A DNA stretch of 64,000 bases from Schleiferiaceae bacterium (GTDB lineage Bacteria; Bacteroidota; Bacteroidia; Flavobacteriales; Schleiferiaceae): the NCBI GenBank assembly GCA_018402665.1, contig JAGYIN010000006.1, positions 50,497 to 114,496 of the forward strand, given 5' to 3'. The notes under the pieces are model-generated. The model had not been told where the DNA came from, made no database searches, and saw only the letters and a list, made by a program, of their open reading frames with translations. Positions 7,927 to 17,788 of the stretch are shown here, piece by piece (position 1 is the first letter of the stretch; the number at the start of each line of letters is the position of its first letter). The position numbers and the translations under genes were made by a program.

Positions 7927-10698
7927 TTAATTAATTTGAATACTCAGGTAGGCCAACCTCCCAACTAAAGGCCCCCCAAATACTTGATATACTTTATTAT
8001 TCAGGACATTACTCGCTCCTATCTTGTAAGTAATAGTGCGTTTACTGTCCGATTTTTCTTTAATACGTGTCAACGATACCTGCGCATCGCAAAGCCCATA
8101 AGAAGGTATAGAACCCGTGAACTGCGGTGAGCCCTCAAATACAAAACCTTGCACCCATTTGTAATTTACACCGGCGCCAATGAGCTTTGAATCGTCGTTA
8201 TTCCAAGGATAATTACGAATGTTCCAACCTAGGTTAAATTTGTGCTCGGGGGTATTGAATGCGGGAACTATTGGATCGGTTACGGCAGAAGTGAGCTTAT
8301 TCCAGCTGTAGTTTCCGGTAAGCGTTTGGTAATCACCAACGAAAGTGTTCATTCCAATGCTAAAGCCTTGAGTAGTTACTTGTTCAGTAGCATTCGCGGC
8401 TACGCGGTAAACTTGTAATGACTTTAATCGGTCAATAGCCGTCGTCCCCTCCTCTATCTCAGCACCGATAATGTACCCTATGAAATCATCATAAATACTG
8501 TAGTAGTAATTCGCATCTACAAAAACACGAGTGCCTATTGTAGCTCGGTAACCCGCTTCGGCCGTTTTAACTTTTTCAGGACGTATGGCATCGACGTTGA
8601 AATATCCAAAATCGTGTGACAGTCTTTCATTCGCCGGTTTACCTAAATAATCCACAATATTGTCTAATGTCACCAAAGAGTCAAAGCCATCTAGGTTGCC
8701 TAGAAGTACTGCTCTACCGACGTTATAGTTTAGATACTGGTCAGCCAATGTTGGGTTGCGAATGGCGCTGGAAAAACTTAAACGGAAGGTTTGATTTTCT
8801 GTCGCCTTGAAAACCGAAGAAACTGCCGGCGAAACCAACGCTTTAAAATTCTGGTTTTTATCGATTCTACCTGTTGCACTCAATTTAAGACGCTCATCCA
8901 TAAATGATTGTTCCCAACCACCATATAGCCCGGCCTCTCTATTTGTAATGACAGTGCCTGCGGTATCTGAGAATATCGTCCCTGCGCTCTTTGGCGTGTA
9001 CAAACGAAAGTTTCCTCCTACTCGCAATACGGCCCCGTTGTCGTACGTAAAGGTGCGCTCCCCTTGCGTGTGGTACAAGGCTGATTTATCATAAAACCGG
9101 CTCCCCCCTTCGGTGAAAAGCGCTGAAGTAATGTGATTTTTTAAACTTTCAAAGTCTGCTTTACCAGGGATTAAATAATTGCGCACTGGAAAACCATAGA
9201 CCGCCTCCATAAAATTTAAGACTGTGCTGCTTGTAGAATCGTGCAGCTCATGAAAGAAGTCTAGATTCTCCTGGATGAGCATATTCATTTGGTCAGAATA
9301 TTCATTGACCGGTAAGTTATTTGCTGGTGCTCCTGGTAGGGCTCGAACTTGGGGTTTTGAGAAGATCTGCCAAAAAGTGCGGTATTGATTGCTGTAAAAT
9401 TGATTGGATACAATACTGTCCTGCATGCGCAAGGCCGTGAAATACGCATCGTAGCTGTTCCCTGCATCTTCATGTGTGGAATAGGCCCGCCAGAACCACT
9501 TTCCTTCATTCCTCAACTCTACCCGATTCTGCAAAAACAAAATATCTTTGAGGCTGTAACGGTTATCGCCTTGATATACTGTGGTTCCCGCACCGAAATT
9601 CAACGCATAAATTCCCGTGATCTCATCTGTCAATTTGTAATGCAATGCTGTGGTCAACTTCAAATTTTCCGTATCGTAGTCCACCAAATGCTTTTCCTCT
9701 ATTCCAGGACGGTAAAATCTACCCATTCCAGCATAGAATTTGACATCGCCACCATCGTCCCACCAATCTTCATCTCCGTAGCGATTCACAGCATCATAAC
9801 CACCTGGATTTGTTGCATCGTCTCTACTCACATCCGTGGGATCCATATTGTTAGCCTCCCAATCGTCCGCCTTCAAGGCAAATACATTGATTTTATAGGC
9901 AAATTTTTCATTTACTTTTGCCGCCCAACGTACAGAAAACTCCGTAAGATTGCGCTCACCAGCCTTCAAGCTTGCGCTTAATCCTGTGAACTGAAAAGGA
10001 TCTTTCGTTTGCATAGCAATTACACCGTTGAAAGCACTAGGGCCATAAAATGCTGTGCTAGCCCCCGCGATTACATCGACAGTTACGATATCTAGATCCG
10101 GGGCCCCTAGGAAGTTGCCTAAACTAAAATTTAGCCCAGGACTTTGATTATCAACTCCATCTATAAGTTGCAATGATCGTACGGGTGAAGTACTATTGAA
10201 ACCTCTTGTATTGATTATTTTGAATCCTATACTTGCGCTTGTTAGATCGACCCCTTTGAGCGTACCTAAATGATCGTAAAAACTGACACTAGGGCTCTCT
10301 TTTATGGCCAATGCATCCATACTTTCTATGGTCAGGGCACTCTTTTCTTGCTGGGCACTTAAGCGTTGCTGTACGACACTGACTTCTTTGAGTAGGTTTT
10401 GATCCGGCTGTAAAACGATTCTGTTCCCAGTTGCCCCTGTTGTTTTGAAATCTAAGGATTGAAATCCCATACTTTGAACGCGAACGGCAGCGCGCTCGGC
10501 ATTCATTCCATAGATATTTAAGGACCAATTCCCGTCAAAATCGGTCACTGTACCAATAGTTGTCGGCATGGATTCATTTAATACTACGACGCTGGCTCCT
10601 ACAATAGGCGCTCCACGTGGATCAACAACAATCCCGCTTAGTTGCGCGTATAGTGAACTTCCGCACAGAAGTGCGATTAAAAGGAGGGTTTTGTTCAT
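7927..10698 (-). CDS. TonB-dependent outer-membrane receptor
   Basis: A 923-residue receptor. Signal peptide at 1-18 (MNKTLLLIALLCGSSLYA); a carboxypeptidase-D-like Ig domain at about 20-105 (SGIVVDPRGAPIVGASVVVL); a plug domain at about 115-235 with NTRGFNSTSPVRSLQLIDGV and DVIAGASTAFYGPSAFNGVI; then a 22-stranded barrel ending in a strand with aromatic spacing and terminal Asn (RLAYLSIQIN). It imports a ligand with energy from TonB-ExbBD. No SusD partner is adjacent, so it is not a glycan SusCD pair. The downstream secreted hydrolase suggests the ligand is a product of that enzyme (inference). Confidence 0.93.
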   Translation of the reverse strand: MNKTLLLIALLCGSSLYAQLSGIVVDPRGAPIVGASVVVLNESMPTTIGTVTDFDGNWSLNIYGMNAERAAVRVQSMGFQSLDFKTTGATGNRIVLQPDQNLLKEVSVVQQRLSAQQEKSALTIESMDALAIKESPSVSFYDHLGTLKGVDLTSASIGFKIINTRGFNSTSPVRSLQLIDGVDNQSPGLNFSLGNFLGAPDLDIVTVDVIAGASTAFYGPSAFNGVIAMQTKDPFQFTGLSASLKAGERNLTEFSVRWAAKVNEKFAYKINVFALKADDWEANNMDPTDVSRDDATNPGGYDAVNRYGDEDWWDDGGDVKFYAGMGRFYRPGIEEKHLVDYDTENLKLTTALHYKLTDEITGIYALNFGAGTTVYQGDNRYSLKDILFLQNRVELRNEGKWFWRAYSTHEDAGNSYDAYFTALRMQDSIVSNQFYSNQYRTFWQIFSKPQVRALPGAPANNLPVNEYSDQMNMLIQENLDFFHELHDSTSSTVLNFMEAVYGFPVRNYLIPGKADFESLKNHITSALFTEGGSRFYDKSALYHTQGERTFTYDNGAVLRVGGNFRLYTPKSAGTIFSDTAGTVITNREAGLYGGWEQSFMDERLKLSATGRIDKNQNFKALVSPAVSSVFKATENQTFRLSFSSAIRNPTLADQYLNYNVGRAVLLGNLDGFDSLVTLDNIVDYLGKPANERLSHDFGYFNVDAIRPEKVKTAEAGYRATIGTRVFVDANYYYSIYDDFIGYIIGAEIEEGTTAIDRLKSLQVYRVAANATEQVTTQGFSIGMNTFVGDYQTLTGNYSWNKLTSAVTDPIVPAFNTPEHKFNLGWNIRNYPWNNDDSKLIGAGVNYKWVQGFVFEGSPQFTGSIPSYGLCDAQVSLTRIKEKSDSKRTITYKIGASNVLNNKVYQVFGGPLVGRLAYLSIQIN

Positions 10699-10725
10699 AC
10701 CCTTAAAATAGAAAGATTTTCGATT

Positions 10726-10745
10726 AAAAAAGGTACCTGTACCTC
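10726..10745 (-). terminator. Probable weak terminator at end of the sua5 operon
   Basis: Minus strand: short palindrome AGGTACAGGTACCT followed by TTTTTT. The stem is only four to six pairs, so efficiency is uncertain, but it is correctly placed 11 bases after the sua5 stop and before the TonB receptor gene. Confidence 0.5.
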
Positions 10746-10755
10746 TTATTCTAAC

Positions 10756-11706
10756 TTATTTGTTAGCAGCACGTTGGAGGCGGTCATTGACCGCTCTTCC
10801 TAGACCATTTTCGGGCAATAAGTGCGCAAATATTTGAGCCACTTGCGTATTGCCTAAAACACGTAAACCTTTAAAAAGATTCGTCGCTGCCTCTGTATCA
10901 GAGCGTCGCTCACTTAAATTGAAGCCCGTGCCGTGGGTGATGGTTTCACCCCAATAAAGTATTCCTATGGTATCAGCATCCACCAACTGTAAAGCAGCCA
11001 ACAGTGCTTCTCTATTTTCAAATAACTGAACAGGAATCCCGGGGTTGTAGTGCGAGGTGAGCATTCCAGGGGCATTTGGATTTGAAGAACTTAACTGTGT
11101 AGCAATCGGACCCAGGACACGTTCCAATTGTTCCAACGCCATTCCGCCTAAGCGCAATACTTTAGGTACACCACTACTCATATCGACTATAGTACTTTCA
11201 ATACCCACACTACATGGACCGCCATCGACAACGCCTGAAATCAAGTTGCCTAACTGGTCTAGTACATGCTGGGCTGTAGTTGGAGAAGCAAAACCAAACG
11301 GATTCGCGCTTGGCGCCGCGATATAAAGTCCACTAGAATGCAGTACCTCAAGCATCACAGGGTGTGCGGGAATTCTAACTGCCACAGTGGAATGTCCGCT
11401 CGTTACTAAATCTGGAATCGTATTCTTTTTCGGCAAAACTACCGTTAATGGACCCGGACTAAAAGCGAGGAAAAGCTGCTCAGCTGCTTCAGATAATTCC
11501 GCTATGTCCCTAACTGCAGCCAAAGTAGGCACGTGAACAATCAGCGGATCAAAACGGGGTCTATTCTTAGCTTTAAATACTTGAGCCACTGCCGACTCGT
11601 TAGTAGCATCTGCGCCTAAACCATAAACCGTTTCCGTGGGTAAACCCAAGATCTGCCCATCTAGTAGCGCATTTACGGCTTCTGCAACAGAAAGTACCTT
11701 ACCCAT
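10756..11706 (-). CDS. L-threonylcarbamoyladenylate synthase (Sua5 long form)
   Basis: A 316-residue Sua5/YrdC protein that makes threonylcarbamoyl-AMP from Thr, bicarbonate and ATP for the t6A37 modification of ANN-decoding tRNAs. The YrdC domain occupies residues 1-205: GLPTETVYGLGADA, the KxR motif in KAKNRPRFDPLIVHV, and STVAVRIPAHP and APSANPFGFASPTTA signatures. A Sua5-specific C-terminal domain follows the linker that starts NAPGMLTSHYNPGIPV. Last gene of the eight-gene minus operon, 4 bases after queE; both are tRNA-modification genes, a functional grouping. Confidence 0.94.
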   Translation of the reverse strand: MGKVLSVAEAVNALLDGQILGLPTETVYGLGADATNESAVAQVFKAKNRPRFDPLIVHVPTLAAVRDIAELSEAAEQLFLAFSPGPLTVVLPKKNTIPDLVTSGHSTVAVRIPAHPVMLEVLHSSGLYIAAPSANPFGFASPTTAQHVLDQLGNLISGVVDGGPCSVGIESTIVDMSSGVPKVLRLGGMALEQLERVLGPIATQLSSSNPNAPGMLTSHYNPGIPVQLFENREALLAALQLVDADTIGILYWGETITHGTGFNLSERRSDTEAATNLFKGLRVLGNTQVAQIFAHLLPENGLGRAVNDRLQRAANK

Positions 11707-11710
11707 AGCA

Positions 11711-12358
11711 TCAAGGAATATGCATGTATTTATGTGTCTGTAAGCTCACCTTCCATTTTGGATTAGTCATCACATAATCTACAATAAATGGCATCATTTC
11801 TTCGCGCTTACTCCATTCAGGTTGTAAAAACAATTGGCAACCGACGTGCATTTTAGCGGCATGCTCCTCTGCCCATTTAAAGTCGTTTTGATTGTAGATA
11901 ATGACCTTCAATTCATGAGCAGCATCGTAGTACGACTCCTTCGGTTGAGCGGTCTTCTTAGGACTTAAACAGATCCAGTCCCAATCTCCCGTCAGCCTGT
12001 AGGCACCGGAAGTTTCTACAAATACCTGCATACCTTCCGCTTTCAAGGAGGAAACTAACGGCTCCATATTCCAAGTTAATGGTTCACCTCCTGTGACCAC
12101 TACGGTTGAACTGTATTTCTTTGCATTTGCTACAATAGCCGCAATAGGCGTTGGCGGATGACTATCGGGGTTCCAACTTTCCTTAACATCGCACCAATGG
12201 CAACCTACATCACAGCCACCGATTCGTATAAAATAAGCAGCCTTTCCGGTATGAAATCCTTCTCCTTGTATGGTATAAAACTCTTCCATTAATGGAACGA
12301 CTAACCCGTCTCTAATGTCGGATTGCTGGTAACTCGATGACGTTTGAATATCTTTCAC
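11711..12358 (-). CDS. queE: 7-carboxy-7-deazaguanine synthase (radical SAM)
   Basis: A 215-residue radical SAM enzyme that converts 6-carboxy-tetrahydropterin to CDG, a step in queuosine synthesis. The cluster motif is Cys49-x3-Cys53-x2-Cys56 (GGCDVGCHWC), preceded by EEFYTIQGEGFHTGKAAYFI, and followed by the SAM-binding VVTGGEPL. The length and the WCDVK sequence after the cluster match the Bacteroidota QueE subgroup. The gene starts immediately after folD (no gap) and is four bases before sua5. The Met at residue 24 is a less likely start because flanking residues VVPLMEEFYTIQGEG belong to the family core. Confidence 0.94.
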   Translation of the reverse strand: MKDIQTSSSYQQSDIRDGLVVPLMEEFYTIQGEGFHTGKAAYFIRIGGCDVGCHWCDVKESWNPDSHPPTPIAAIVANAKKYSSTVVVTGGEPLTWNMEPLVSSLKAEGMQVFVETSGAYRLTGDWDWICLSPKKTAQPKESYYDAAHELKVIIYNQNDFKWAEEHAAKMHVGCQLFLQPEWSKREEMMPFIVDYVMTNPKWKVSLQTHKYMHIP

Positions 12359-13234
12359 TTAGTCTCCTAACTCCGTTACCTTCATCGTATTCATCATCAA
12401 CGCAGCACGAGTCATTGGTCCCACACCTCCTGGCACAGGTGTTATGAAACTGCATTTAGGTGCGACTGCCTCATAGTCCACATCACCAAGCAACCTAAAG
12501 CCGCTTTTCTTGGTGCTATCGTCTACACGCGTGATGCCTACATCAATAACACATGCGCCCTCCTTAACCATATCGGCGGTTACAAATCCCGGACGACCTA
12601 AGGCTGCAACGATAATATCTGCATTTCGACAAATTTCTTCAAGGTTACGCGTACGACTGTGGCAAAGCGTCACTGTACAATTTCCAGGATAATTATGCTG
12701 ACTCAGCAAAATGGACATCGGCGAACCTACGATATGTGAGCGACCTATTACGACACAATTTTTCCCTTCAGTAGGAACTTCATATCGACGCAACAATTCA
12801 ACGATTCCTTGCGGCGTGGCTGGAATGTAAGTGGGAAGATTCAGAGTCATCTTGCCGACATTTTGCGGATGAAATCCGTCTACATCTTTCTTGGGATCAA
12901 CAGCTAATAAAACCTTCGTTTCATCAATATGGTTAGGCAATGGCAATTGTACAATATAGCCGTCAATATCCTCGTCATTATTGAGTTTTCCAATGGCCTT
13001 CAAAAGCTCAGCCTCCGTAGTTTCAGAAGGAAGCTTAATCAACGTTGAACCGAAACCAACCTCTTCACAATCACGTACTTTAGCATTTACATAGGTTCGT
13101 GAAGCTCCGTCCTCTCCTACTAAAATTGCAGCGAGATGAGGGATTTTTTTGCCTTGTGCCTTTAACTCTTTGACTTTTAGAGCCAATTCTTGTCTGATTT
13201 TGGCTGAGGTTACTTTTCCGTCTAAAACTACCAT
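12359..13234 (-). CDS. folD: Bifunctional methylenetetrahydrofolate dehydrogenase / cyclohydrolase
   Basis: A 291-residue enzyme interconverting 5,10-methylene-, methenyl- and 10-formyl-tetrahydrofolate with NADP. Signatures: [17 protein letters not shown] including the catalytic Lys, [43 protein letters not shown] and the Rossmann motif [14 protein letters not shown], ending with [15 protein letters not shown]. Full length. It lies 10 bases downstream of ffh and directly abuts queE. It feeds 10-formyl-THF to Fmt and purine synthesis. Confidence 0.97.
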   Translation of the reverse strand: MVVLDGKVTSAKIRQELALKVKELKAQGKKIPHLAAILVGEDGASRTYVNAKVRDCEEVGFGSTLIKLPSETTEAELLKAIGKLNNDEDIDGYIVQLPLPNHIDETKVLLAVDPKKDVDGFHPQNVGKMTLNLPTYIPATPQGIVELLRRYEVPTEGKNCVVIGRSHIVGSPMSILLSQHNYPGNCTVTLCHSRTRNLEEICRNADIIVAALGRPGFVTADMVKEGACVIDVGITRVDDSTKKSGFRLLGDVDYEAVAPKCSFITPVPGGVGPMTRAALMMNTMKVTELGD

Positions 13235-13244
13235 AGCATATTTT

Positions 13245-14576
13245 TTAGCGCATACCGCGCATCATATTCATCATTCCGCGTTTACCGCCTCCACTTTGCA
13301 TCATTTTCATGACTTTGCGCATGTCTGTAAACTGCTTTAAAAGGTTATTTACATCCTGTACAGTGCGTCCAGAACCCGATGCGATACGTTTCCTACGCGA
13401 TCCATTAATGGTATCCGGCTGCTGTCGTTCGGTAGGCGTCATAGAATTAATCATTGCTTCAATATGTTTGAAGGCATCATCATCGATATCTACATCTTTT
13501 AAAGCCTTGCCCATACCTGGAATCATCCCCATTAAATCCTTCATGTTACCCATCTTCTTGATCTGCTGGATTTGCTCCATAAAATCATCGAAACCGAAGG
13601 CATCCTGAGAGATTTTCTTGCTCATTTTCCGAGCACTCTCTTCATCAAATTGTTCCTGTGCTTTTTCAACAAGACTCACCACATCCCCCATGCCTAAGAT
13701 GCGGTCTGCCATACGATCAGGATGGAAGACGTCTAATGCTTCCATTTTCTCACCCGTACCAATAAACTTAATGGGTTTATTGACAACAGATTTAATAGTC
13801 AATGCTGCACCACCTCTAGTATCACCGTCGAGTTTGGTTAGAATAACGCCTTCAAAATCTAAAACATCGTTAAATGCTTTCGCTGTATTTACAGCATCTT
13901 GACCCGTCATTGCATCCACTACAAACAGCGTTTCTTGAGGAGCTACAGCTTTGTGTATACGGCCTATTTCGTCCATCATCGCGGCATCCACAGCCAAACG
14001 ACCCGCCGTATCCACAATGACCGTATTGTATCCCTTGCTTTTCGCGTGCTTTACCGCGTTCTCGGCGATGCTTACGGGGTCCTGATTTCCAACTTCAGCG
14101 TAGACCTCTATGCCTAATTGCTCTCCCAATACTTGCAATTGATTGATTGCGGCAGGTCTATAGACATCACAGGCCACCAACAAAGGTTTGCGTGATTTTT
14201 TGCGGAGTAAATAATTGGCCAATTTCGCACTGTGCGTCGTCTTCCCGGAACCCTGAAGGCCCGCCATAAGAATGATCGACGGTGATGCAGTGAGGATCAA
14301 ACCTTCAGCCTGACCGCCCATTAATTCGGCCATTTCATCACGAACAATCTTCACCATCGCCTGGCCTGGCTTAACTGCAGTGATAACGCCTTGTCCTATG
14401 GCTTTTGCCTTAACGGAATTGGTAAAGTCCTTGGCAATTTTAAAACTGACATCAGCCTCAACGAGCGCGCGACGAATCTGCTTTACACTATCCGCGATGT
14501 TTAATTCAGTTATTTTATGATTCCCTTTGAGTATGTCAAAGGCACCTTCTAAACGGTCACTTAAACTTTCAAACAT
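13245..14576 (-). CDS. ffh: Signal recognition particle GTPase Ffh
   Basis: A 443-residue SRP54 homologue that binds signal peptides on ribosomes and docks with FtsY at the membrane. N domain at residues 1-90 ([18 protein letters not shown]); G domain with P-loop [33 protein letters not shown] and [14 protein letters not shown] domain from about residue 300, rich in Met ([40 protein letters not shown]) with the [14 protein letters not shown]-binding helix. It is in the middle of the minus operon, 4 bases after pepD. The SRP RNA gene was not seen in this window. Confidence 0.97.
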   Translation of the reverse strand: MFESLSDRLEGAFDILKGNHKITELNIADSVKQIRRALVEADVSFKIAKDFTNSVKAKAIGQGVITAVKPGQAMVKIVRDEMAELMGGQAEGLILTASPSIILMAGLQGSGKTTHSAKLANYLLRKKSRKPLLVACDVYRPAAINQLQVLGEQLGIEVYAEVGNQDPVSIAENAVKHAKSKGYNTVIVDTAGRLAVDAAMMDEIGRIHKAVAPQETLFVVDAMTGQDAVNTAKAFNDVLDFEGVILTKLDGDTRGGAALTIKSVVNKPIKFIGTGEKMEALDVFHPDRMADRILGMGDVVSLVEKAQEQFDEESARKMSKKISQDAFGFDDFMEQIQQIKKMGNMKDLMGMIPGMGKALKDVDIDDDAFKHIEAMINSMTPTERQQPDTINGSRRKRIASGSGRTVQDVNNLLKQFTDMRKVMKMMQSGGGKRGMMNMMRGMR

Positions 14577-14580
14577 GGGC

Positions 14581-16032
14581 TTAAACGTTTGGTATATTTT
14601 CTAAAGTCGCTAAAAAGAAGCGCCAACTCTTCTGAACGGAACTGATTTGACATTTTTCGTCAGGCGAATGCGCACCACGAATATTTGGGCCGAAAGAAAT
14701 CAATTCCATTTCCGGATAATTGGTTCCTAGGATTCCACATTCTAAGCCTGCATGGCACGCTTGAATTTTCGGTTCGGCATTGAAAAGATCACGGTACAAA
14801 CCGCTCATGGTGGTTAAAATGTTGCTTTTAGGATTAGGTGCCCAACCCGGATAATCGCCGCTCAAATCAACGGCACATCCTGCAGTTTCAAAGATCCGCT
14901 GTATTCCACGTGCTACATCCATCTTCTCAGTCTCAACTGCACTGCGCGTAAGACACATTACAGTAAAATCACCGTCCTGCAAAGCTACTCGAGCAAGGTT
15001 ATTCGAGGTTTGAACTAAGCCTTCAATGTCTGGAGACATGCGATAAATCCCGTTTGGACAAGCATATATTGCACTAATGATGGACTGGCTTGCTGCTAAA
15101 GAAAGAGCCTTCTCGGGTCGGTTTATAGATTCGCAACTGATTTCGATATCGGCGTCGGTGGTGGCGTGTTCGTCTACGAACTCTTCACCAACCTCAGTAA
15201 TCACTGCTTCAAACGCCTCTTCAGACCCGTGCCATAAGACGTGAGCAACACTCTCTCTTGGAATAGCATTTCGTAGACTCCCGCCATCCAAAGCGACCAA
15301 TTGGACCCCACTTCCCAAACGATCGAGCAAACGGTTCATGAGCTTATTCGCATTACCTAAGCCTTTATGTATATCCATACCACTGTGGCCTCCATTCAGT
15401 CCCTTAATGGTAATTTCGTAAGCTGAAGCCGTAATTTCTGTAGGCTCCATCTCAAAAGAACGCGTCGCAGTAACATCTATACCTCCTGCACACCCAATGG
15501 TCAGTTCATCGTCATCTTCTGTATCGATATTCAAAAGAATCTTGCCGTTGAGCATTCCGCCCTTGAGCTCTAATGCACCGGTCATTCCAGTTTCCTCATC
15601 GATCGTAAAAAGAGCATCAATAGCTGGATGCGCTATGGTATCCGACGACAAAACCGCCATGATGAAGGCTACACCCATCCCGTTATCTGCTCCAAGTGTG
15701 GTGCCTTGTGCCTTTACCCAATCTCCATCGACTAACATCTTAATACCTTCTGCATCAAAGTCAAAAGTGGTGTCGTTATTCTTTTGGTGAACCATGTCGA
15801 GGTGTGCCTGTAAGACCACCGCTGTTCTATTTTCCATACCAGGAGAGGCCGGTTTCCGAATAAAAACGTTACCGATGTGATCCACTTCAGTAGGTAAGTT
15901 CAAACTATGCCCGAAATCCACCATGAATTGAATGACACGCTCTTCTTTTTTCGACGGTCGGGGTACTGCATTTAAATCTGCAAAGTGATTCCAAACGGCG
16001 TTTGGTGCTAAGGCTCTTACTTCTTTACTCAT
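14581..16032 (-). CDS. pepD: Aminoacyl-histidine dipeptidase / M20 peptidase
   Basis: A 483-residue M20-family di-zinc dipeptidase (PepD, Xaa-His dipeptidase). Metal ligands and catalytic residues: QAHLDMVHQ (His and Asp), LGADNGMGVAF (bridging Asp), TIDEEETGMTGAL-type segment with the catalytic and ligand Glu pair (read as IDEETGMTGAL), and CHAGLECGIL near residue 430. NPDSHPPS-like dimerisation insert GGHSGMDIHKGLGNAN is present. It cleaves cytosolic dipeptides. It is one base downstream of argS and 4 bases upstream of ffh; no direct functional link to these is known. Confidence 0.93.
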   Translation of the reverse strand: MSKEVRALAPNAVWNHFADLNAVPRPSKKEERVIQFMVDFGHSLNLPTEVDHIGNVFIRKPASPGMENRTAVVLQAHLDMVHQKNNDTTFDFDAEGIKMLVDGDWVKAQGTTLGADNGMGVAFIMAVLSSDTIAHPAIDALFTIDEETGMTGALELKGGMLNGKILLNIDTEDDDELTIGCAGGIDVTATRSFEMEPTEITASAYEITIKGLNGGHSGMDIHKGLGNANKLMNRLLDRLGSGVQLVALDGGSLRNAIPRESVAHVLWHGSEEAFEAVITEVGEEFVDEHATTDADIEISCESINRPEKALSLAASQSIISAIYACPNGIYRMSPDIEGLVQTSNNLARVALQDGDFTVMCLTRSAVETEKMDVARGIQRIFETAGCAVDLSGDYPGWAPNPKSNILTTMSGLYRDLFNAEPKIQACHAGLECGILGTNYPEMELISFGPNIRGAHSPDEKCQISSVQKSWRFFLATLENIPNV

Positions 16033-16033
16033 C

Positions 16034-17788
16034 TTACATTCTATTTGGCACTTGGATACCCAAGCAGTTCATCGAAGCCTTGATTACTTCGCCTACTTTC
16101 TTACTCAACAACAAACGAAAGGCAATGCTTTGTTCGGTTTCTGCCTTCAAAATGCTGTTGTTTTGATAAAATCCATTGTATTTCTTCACCAATTCATAAG
16201 TGTAATTTGCCAAGACTGCCGGAGAAAAGTTTCTCGCCGCTTGGTCCATTACCTCTGGGAATTGCAATAATGCTTTGATAACTAGCGTTTCATCTTCATT
16301 CAGCGTTAACGCAGTCCAATCTACACCGGCTCCTTGTGGAGCCTTGCCTTGAAGGCTTTGAATACGCGCATATGCATATTGAATAAATGGACCGGTATGC
16401 CCATTAAAATCTATACTTTCAGCTGGATTGAACAACATGCGCTTTTTGGGATCCACTTTTAAAATAAAGTATTTCAGTGCACCCAAGCCCAGTGTTGTAA
16501 AGAGTTCTTGTTGTTCTGCCTCTTCGAGTCCGTCCAATTTGCCGAGTTCTTTCGAAATAGCTTCAGCATCTGCCACCATTCCATCGATCAAATCATCGGC
16601 ATCCACTACGGTACCTTCTCTACTTTTCATTTTACCAGAAGGAAGATCAACCATTCCATAGCTTAAATGATGAAGTTGCTCCGCCCATGCATAACCCAAT
16701 TTCGATAGTATCAAAAAGAGTACTTTAAAATGGTAGTCCTGCTCATTGCCCACCACATAAGTCATTCCCTTTGCCTCAAAATCTTTGAAACGTTGAATGG
16801 CCGTACCGATGTCCTGGGTCATGTAAACGCTAGTTCCATCGCTTCGAAGGACCAATTTGTGATCTAAACCATCACTCTCAAGATCAATCCAAACGGAGCC
16901 ATCTTCCTTCTTATAAAAAACGCCAGATTCGAGTCCTTTGGTGACATCGTCCTTACCAAGAACATAGGTTTGGCTTTCGTAATAGTTCTTATCAAAGTTT
17001 ACTCCCAATTTGGCGTAGGTAGTATTGAAACCGTTATACACCCAATCATTCATGGTTTTCCAGAGTGCCACTACACCGGCATCTCCTTCCTCCCATTTCA
17101 ATAGCATCTGTTGTGCTTTTAACAGTGAAGGCGCTTGTTTTTTAGCTTCCTCCTCGGTTTTGCCCTCGGCAATTAACGCTTTGATTTCTTCTTTGTAAAC
17201 CTGGTCAAATTTAACATAGTACTTACCCACCAAATGGTCCCCTTTTAATCCTGAGGAATCCGGAGTTTCGCCATTTCCATATTCTTGCCAGGCCAACATG
17301 GACTTGCAAATGTGTATGCCACGGTCATTGATGATCTGTACCTTAGTAACGGCAACACCATTTGCTTTTAAAATCTCAGCAACCGAATAGCCTAAAAGAT
17401 TGTTCCGGATGTGCCCCAGGTGCAGCGGTTTATTTGTATTGGGTGAACTGTATTCTACAATGTATGCACCTTTCGACCCGGGTGCTGGAAGACCAAAGTT
17501 TGGGTCAGTAGAAAAAGTTTTGAATTGGTCCACATATACACTGCGGTCTAAACTCAGGTTCAAGAAACCTTTAACTACGTTGAAGCCCGCTATTGCTTGC
17601 ATGTCTAGAAGCTTTGCCCCTATTTCTTCCGCAACTTCTTCGGGTTTCTTTTTAGCGGCACGAACGAACGGGAAAACCACCAGTGTTAGGTCTCCATCAA
17701 ATTCTTTACGGGTTTCTTGAAGCTCGGGCTGTACCTGAACGGCATAAAGCGCATTAAGGGCTGTACTAATGTTTTGTTCTAAACTCAT
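16034..17788 (-). CDS. argS: Arginyl-tRNA synthetase
   Basis: A 584-residue class I synthetase charging tRNA-Arg. The N-terminal Add-1 domain covers about residues 1-110; the HIGH signature appears as SSPNTNKPLHLGHIRNN; the KMSKS-equivalent is the degenerate KMKSREGTVV; the anticodon-binding DALR domain is at the C terminus, ending LGIQVPNRM. Unlike tRNA-dependent variants nothing is missing. It directly abuts ctlX upstream and pepD downstream, with zero or one base between them, placing the arginine-tRNA enzyme next to two guanidino-hydrolase-type genes. Confidence 0.97.
   Translation of the reverse strand: MSLEQNISTALNALYAVQVQPELQETRKEFDGDLTLVVFPFVRAAKKKPEEVAEEIGAKLLDMQAIAGFNVVKGFLNLSLDRSVYVDQFKTFSTDPNFGLPAPGSKGAYIVEYSSPNTNKPLHLGHIRNNLLGYSVAEILKANGVAVTKVQIINDRGIHICKSMLAWQEYGNGETPDSSGLKGDHLVGKYYVKFDQVYKEEIKALIAEGKTEEEAKKQAPSLLKAQQMLLKWEEGDAGVVALWKTMNDWVYNGFNTTYAKLGVNFDKNYYESQTYVLGKDDVTKGLESGVFYKKEDGSVWIDLESDGLDHKLVLRSDGTSVYMTQDIGTAIQRFKDFEAKGMTYVVGNEQDYHFKVLFLILSKLGYAWAEQLHHLSYGMVDLPSGKMKSREGTVVDADDLIDGMVADAEAISKELGKLDGLEEAEQQELFTTLGLGALKYFILKVDPKKRMLFNPAESIDFNGHTGPFIQYAYARIQSLQGKAPQGAGVDWTALTLNEDETLVIKALLQFPEVMDQAARNFSPAVLANYTYELVKKYNGFYQNNSILKAETEQSIAFRLLLSKKVGEVIKASMNCLGIQVPNRM

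Noticed and set aside
9385..9981. 198-codon plus-strand frame inside the TonB receptor
   Set aside because: Antisense shadow; composition follows the receptor's codons and shows no domain.
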